From the NCBI RefSeq assembly GCF_002924445.1, contig NZ_PIGG01000015.1, forward strand, positions 1-64,000: DNA of 64,000 nt. Direction: 5' to 3'. Position numbers and translations under genes: made by a program. The DNA comes from Minwuia thermotolerans (lineage in GTDB: Bacteria > Pseudomonadota > Alphaproteobacteria > Minwuiales > Minwuiaceae). Shown here in pieces: positions 60,671 to 64,000 of this stretch; position 1 is the stretch's first letter; each line of letters opens with the position of its first letter. A model generated the notes under the pieces. The model searched no databases. It saw nothing but the letters and a program-made list of their open reading frames with translations, and was not told the DNA's origin.

Positions 60671-63600
60671 TCACACGTCCGATCGCATGACCGGCGCGCG
60701 CAGGTCGAGCGTGTGCGGATAGCTCGGATTGTGCTCGCGCACCGGCACGCCGGCGACGCCGGGCGTGTGCCCGTGCGCGTCGAAGCGCGCCAGCCGCCGG
60801 CCCTCGGCCTCCTCGGCATTGACGGGCGTGGTCTCGTGGGAGCGGCCGCCGGGGTGGGCGACATGATAGCGGCAGCCGCCGAGCGCGCGGCCGTTCCAGC
60901 TGTCGATCAGGTCGAAGACCAGCGGCGAATGCACGCCGATCGTCGGGTGCAGGGCCGAGGACGGCTGCCAGGCGCGGAACCGCACCCCGGCGACGTACTC
61001 GCCCGCGGTCTCGGTGGCCTGCAGCGGCACGCGGCGGCCGTTGCAGGCGATGACATAGCGCTCGGGATGGGTCAGCCCGTCGATCCTGACCTGCAGGCGC
61101 TCCACCGAGCTGTCGACATAGCGCACCGTGCCGCCGCCGCCCGGCTCCTCGCCCATGACGTGCCAGGGCTCCAGCGCGGTGCGGATCTCGATGTTCATGC
61201 CGCTGTAGCTGACGTCGCCGCAGCGCGGGAAGCGGAACTCGAAATGCGGCGCGTACCAGTCGTCCTGCACGGGGATGCCGCTCTCGCGCATTTCCTGCAG
61301 CACGCCGCGGAAGTCCTGCCAGATGTAGTGGGGCAGCATGTAGCGGTCGCGCAGCCGGTCGCCGTGCCGCACCAGCGGCTTGGTGTAGGGATGATCCCAG
61401 AAGCGCGCGATCAGCGCCCTGAGCAGCAGTTGCTGCGCCAGGCTCATCTCCGCATGCGGCGGCATCTCGAAGGCGCGGAACTCCACCAGGCCCAGCCGCC
61501 CCGACGGCCCGTCCGGCGAGTAGAGCTTGTCGATGCAGATCTCGGCGCGGTGGGTATTGCCCGTCAGGTCGATCAGCAGGTTGCGCAGGATGCGGTCGAC
61601 CAGCCACAGCGGCGCGTTCTCGCCCGGGCCGGGCAGCTGCGCCAGCGCGATCTCCAGTTCGTAGAGGATGTCGTCGCGGCCTTCGTCGACCCGGGGCGCC
61701 TGGCTGGTCGGGCCGATGAACAGCCCGGAAAACAGGTATGAGAGGCTCGGATGGTTCTGCCAGTAGCGGATCAGCGAGCCGAGCAGGTCGGGGCGGCGCA
61801 GGAACGGGCTGTCGGCCGGCGACTTGCCACCGCAGACGATGTGATTGCCGCCGCCGGTGCCGATATGGCGGCCGTCGACCATGAACTTCTCGGTGCCCAG
61901 CCGGGACTGGCGGGCCTCCTCGTAGAGCGCCATGGTCACGTCGCGCAGGCCGCTCCAGCTGGCCGAGGGGTGGATGTTCACCTCGATCACGCCGGGGTCC
62001 GGGGTGACCTTGATGACGTTGAGCCGCGGATCGTGGGGCGGGTCGTAGCCTTCCAGGTGGATCGGGATGTCCATCTCGGCGGCGACGTCCTCGCAGGCCG
62101 CCGCCAGCTCCAGATACTGCTCGGCCTGGCTGGTCGGCGGCATGAAGACGTTGAGCCGCCCGCCGCGCGGCTCCACGGCCAGGGCTGTGCGCACGTCCTT
62201 GCTGACCAGCCCGACGTCGCCTTCCGTCGGCTCGCGCTGGGCCGCCGGGTCCGGCAGGCGCTGGGGCGACTGCGTCTCGCCGGCGGGCCCAGTCTCGCCG
62301 CGACGGAAGGGCTGGCGCTTCAGGTCCGGCTCCGGCAGCGGCCCCTCGATGGAGAACGGGTCGGCCGGGAAATGATAGGGATAGCGGCCGGGCGGGATGT
62401 AGGGCAGCGATTCCAGCGGCAGCCGGAAGCCGACCGGCGAATCGCCGGGCAGCAGGAACAGGTGCTCACCGCGGAACGGCCAGCGGCCGGTGATCCAGGA
62501 CGGACCGGCCTTGGCCTGCCAGGCCTGCAGCGGCAGGACATAGCCCACCGGATTGCCCAGGCCCTGACGCAGCACCCGGGCCAGCCGCGCGCGGTCCTGG
62601 TCCTTCTGCAGTTCCGGCGCGTCTGGGTCCAGGTTCACGGGCAGGCCCTGTTCCGCCTGGACGTGCTCCAGCGGGTCCTCATAGGCCGGCATCACGTAGT
62701 CCGGGTCGACCTCCAGCCTCTCGCAGAGCGAGATGATGAAGCGCTTCGCGTCCACGGGCGTCGGCTTGTAGTCCACGTCCTCACGGGCGATCAGCCGCTC
62801 CTCGTTCCACAGCGGCCGGCCATCGCCCCGCCAGTAGAGACCGAAGGCCCAGCGCGGCAGCGGCTCGCCCGGATACTGCTTGCCCTGGCCGAAGGTCTGC
62901 AAGCCGTCCGGCGCGAAGCGCTTGCGCAGGCGCTGGATCAGGTTGTAGGCGAGCTTGCGCTTGGTCGGACCCAGCGCGGCGGTGTTCCATTCCGCGCCGT
63001 CCATGTCGTCGATGGAGATGAAGGTCGGCTCGCCGCCCATGGTCAGCCGCACGTCGCCCTGCGTCAGGCGCGCTTCCACCGCCTCGCCCAGAACGTCGAT
63101 CGCCGCCCACTGCGCGCCCGTGTAGGGCCTGGTCACCCGCGGACTCTCGTAGATGCGCTGGACCGACATCTCGTGGCGGAAATCGACCTCGGAGCGGCTG
63201 ACATTGCCGGTGATCGGCGCGGCGCTGGTCGGCACGGCGGCGCAGGCCAGCGGAATGTGGCCCTCGCCGGCCAGCAGCCCGGAGGTGGCGTCGAGACCGA
63301 TCCAGCCGGCGCCGGGCAGGTAGACCTCGGCCCAGGCGTGCAGGTCGGTGAAGTCGGCCTCCGGTCCGGTCGGACCTTCGAGCGCCTTCTGGTCCGGCGT
63401 GAGCTGGATCAGGTAGCCCGAGGTGAAGCGCGCCGCCAGCCCGCAATGGCGCAGGATCTGGACCATCAGCCAGGCCGAGTCGCGGCATGAGCCGCGGTTC
63501 TTCTCCAGCGTCTCCTCCGGCGTCTGCACGCCGGGCTCCATGCGCACGATGTAGTCGATGCGCTGTTCCAGGTCCTGGTTCACCGCCACCAGGAAGTCGA

Positions 63601-64000
63601 CGATGTGGCGTTCCGAACGGTCGACCTTCGTCAGGTATTCCTGCAGCAGCGGCCCCGCCGGCTCCGGGTCGAGGTAGGGCTCCAGTTCCTCGGCCTCCTC
63701 GCCCTCATAGGCGAAGGGGTAGGTCTCGGCATGCTCGGCGACGAAGAAGTCGAAGGGATTGAGCACCGCCATCTCGGCGGTCAGGTCGACCTCGACGTGG
63801 AAATGGTCCACCGGATCGGGAAAGACCACGCGGGCGAGATAGTTGCCCAGCGGGTCCTGCTGCCAGTTGATGAAGTGGTTCTTCGGCGAGATGTTCAGCG
63901 AATAGCCGATGATCCGCGTCCGGCAGTGGCCGGCCGGCCGCAGCCGGATCACCTGCGGCGAGAGCGAGACCTTGCGGTCGTAGTCGTACAGCGTCTTGTG
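60671..64000 (-). CDS. Transglutaminase-DUF2126 protein (5' end outside window)
   Basis: The reading frame is open to the end of the window, and the visible N-terminal residues (HKTLYDYDRKVSLSPQVIRLRPA) are a few short of a normal start, so only the first residues are missing. The transglutaminase core has Cys in NRGSCRDSAWLMVQIL, His in DLHAWAEVYLPGAGWIGLDATSG and the Asp after it. From about residue 290 the DUF2126 domain follows (RLTMGGEPTFISIDDMDGAEWN, FGQGKQYPGEPLPRWAFGLYWR, GRHIGTGGGNHIVCGG). It heads the leftward operon with the ATP-grasp/alpha-E gene. Confidence 0.93.
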   Translation of the reverse strand, partial: HKTLYDYDRKVSLSPQVIRLRPAGHCRTRIIGYSLNISPKNHFINWQQDPLGNYLARVVFPDPVDHFHVEVDLTAEMAVLNPFDFFVAEHAETYPFAYEGEEAEELEPYLDPEPAGPLLQEYLTKVDRSERHIVDFLVAVNQDLEQRIDYIVRMEPGVQTPEETLEKNRGSCRDSAWLMVQILRHCGLAARFTSGYLIQLTPDQKALEGPTGPEADFTDLHAWAEVYLPGAGWIGLDATSGLLAGEGHIPLACAAVPTSAAPITGNVSRSEVDFRHEMSVQRIYESPRVTRPYTGAQWAAIDVLGEAVEARLTQGDVRLTMGGEPTFISIDDMDGAEWNTAALGPTKRKLAYNLIQRLRKRFAPDGLQTFGQGKQYPGEPLPRWAFGLYWRGDGRPLWNEERLIAREDVDYKPTPVDAKRFIISLCERLEVDPDYVMPAYEDPLEHVQAEQGLPVNLDPDAPELQKDQDRARLARVLRQGLGNPVGYVLPLQAWQAKAGPSWITGRWPFRGEHLFLLPGDSPVGFRLPLESLPYIPPGRYPYHFPADPFSIEGPLPEPDLKRQPFRRGETGPAGETQSPQRLPDPAAQREPTEGDVGLVSKDVRTALAVEPRGGRLNVFMPPTSQAEQYLELAAACEDVAAEMDIPIHLEGYDPPHDPRLNVIKVTPDPGVIEVNIHPSASWSGLRDVTMALYEEARQSRLGTEKFMVDGRHIGTGGGNHIVCGGKSPADSPFLRRPDLLGSLIRYWQNHPSLSYLFSGLFIGPTSQAPRVDEGRDDILYELEIALAQLPGPGENAPLWLVDRILRNLLIDLTGNTHRAEICIDKLYSPDGPSGRLGLVEFRAFEMPPHAEMSLAQQLLLRALIARFWDHPYTKPLVRHGDRLRDRYMLPHYIWQDFRGVLQEMRESGIPVQDDWYAPHFEFRFPRCGDVSYSGMNIEIRTALEPWHVMGEEPGGGGTVRYVDSSVERLQVRIDGLTHPERYVIACNGRRVPLQATETAGEYVAGVRFRAWQPSSALHPTIGVHSPLVFDLIDSWNGRALGGCRYHVAHPGGRSHETTPVNAEEAEGRRLARFDAHGHTPGVAGVPVREHNPSYPHTLDLRAPVMRSDV

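Overview
The window is GC-rich chromosomal DNA of an alphaproteobacterium. The evidence is the order yebC-ruvCAB-ybgC-tolQRAB-pal-cpoB-tilS-ftsH, the base composition, and alphaproteobacterial motifs such as a GHNxPP linker. Rhodospirillales or a neighbouring order is my inference; no rRNA is present to decide it.

Positions 1-15317 and 57162-64000 are host. The left part is a leftward operon for Holliday-junction processing (ruvCAB), envelope constriction (Tol-Pal), tRNA-Ile lysidine synthesis (tilS) and membrane proteolysis (ftsH, closed by a terminator at 192-223). It is followed by an alpha/beta hydrolase and a short rightward operon (DUF6134-like, SDR, NTF2-like). The right part is a leftward operon of two transglutaminase-like proteins and an ATP-grasp/alpha-E fusion; its first gene runs off the window.

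Positions 15318-57161 (41,844 bp) are a complete-looking Mu-like transposable prophage with its ends resolved to the base. The ends read TGT...ACA, the flanks carry a 5-bp ATCCT duplication, and 13-bp end-binding repeats lie at matching offsets: R1 and R2 on one side, L1, L2 and L3 on the other. The phage left (early) end is at high coordinates. Going leftward the order is: divergent repressor (56153-56929) and Ner-like gene, ParB-like protein, MuA transposase, MuB ATPase, a DnaA-domain-IV-like protein, DUF3164, small early genes, a methyltransferase, GemA, a Mor-type activator, lysis genes, Mu-type terminase/portal/MuF, protease-scaffold, cement and capsid proteins, then a non-contractile siphovirus/GTA-like tail with a programmed -1 frameshift site, a tailspike, and a Dam-type methylase at the right end. 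An identical 19-bp palindrome precedes the lysis operon and the protease-capsid operon and is the best candidate for the Mor operator.

The most novel part is a rightward cargo island (34.1-39.2 kb) inserted between the MuF and protease genes, against the direction of the late genes and visibly less GC-rich in its first gene. It encodes a KAP-family P-loop NTPase, a 39-residue membrane peptide, a CxxC protein, a TIR-domain protein with pentapeptide-like repeats and a hydrophobic C-terminus, and an uncharacterised 239-residue partner. This looks like a prophage-borne defence or superinfection-exclusion cassette. That function is inferred from domains and position only.
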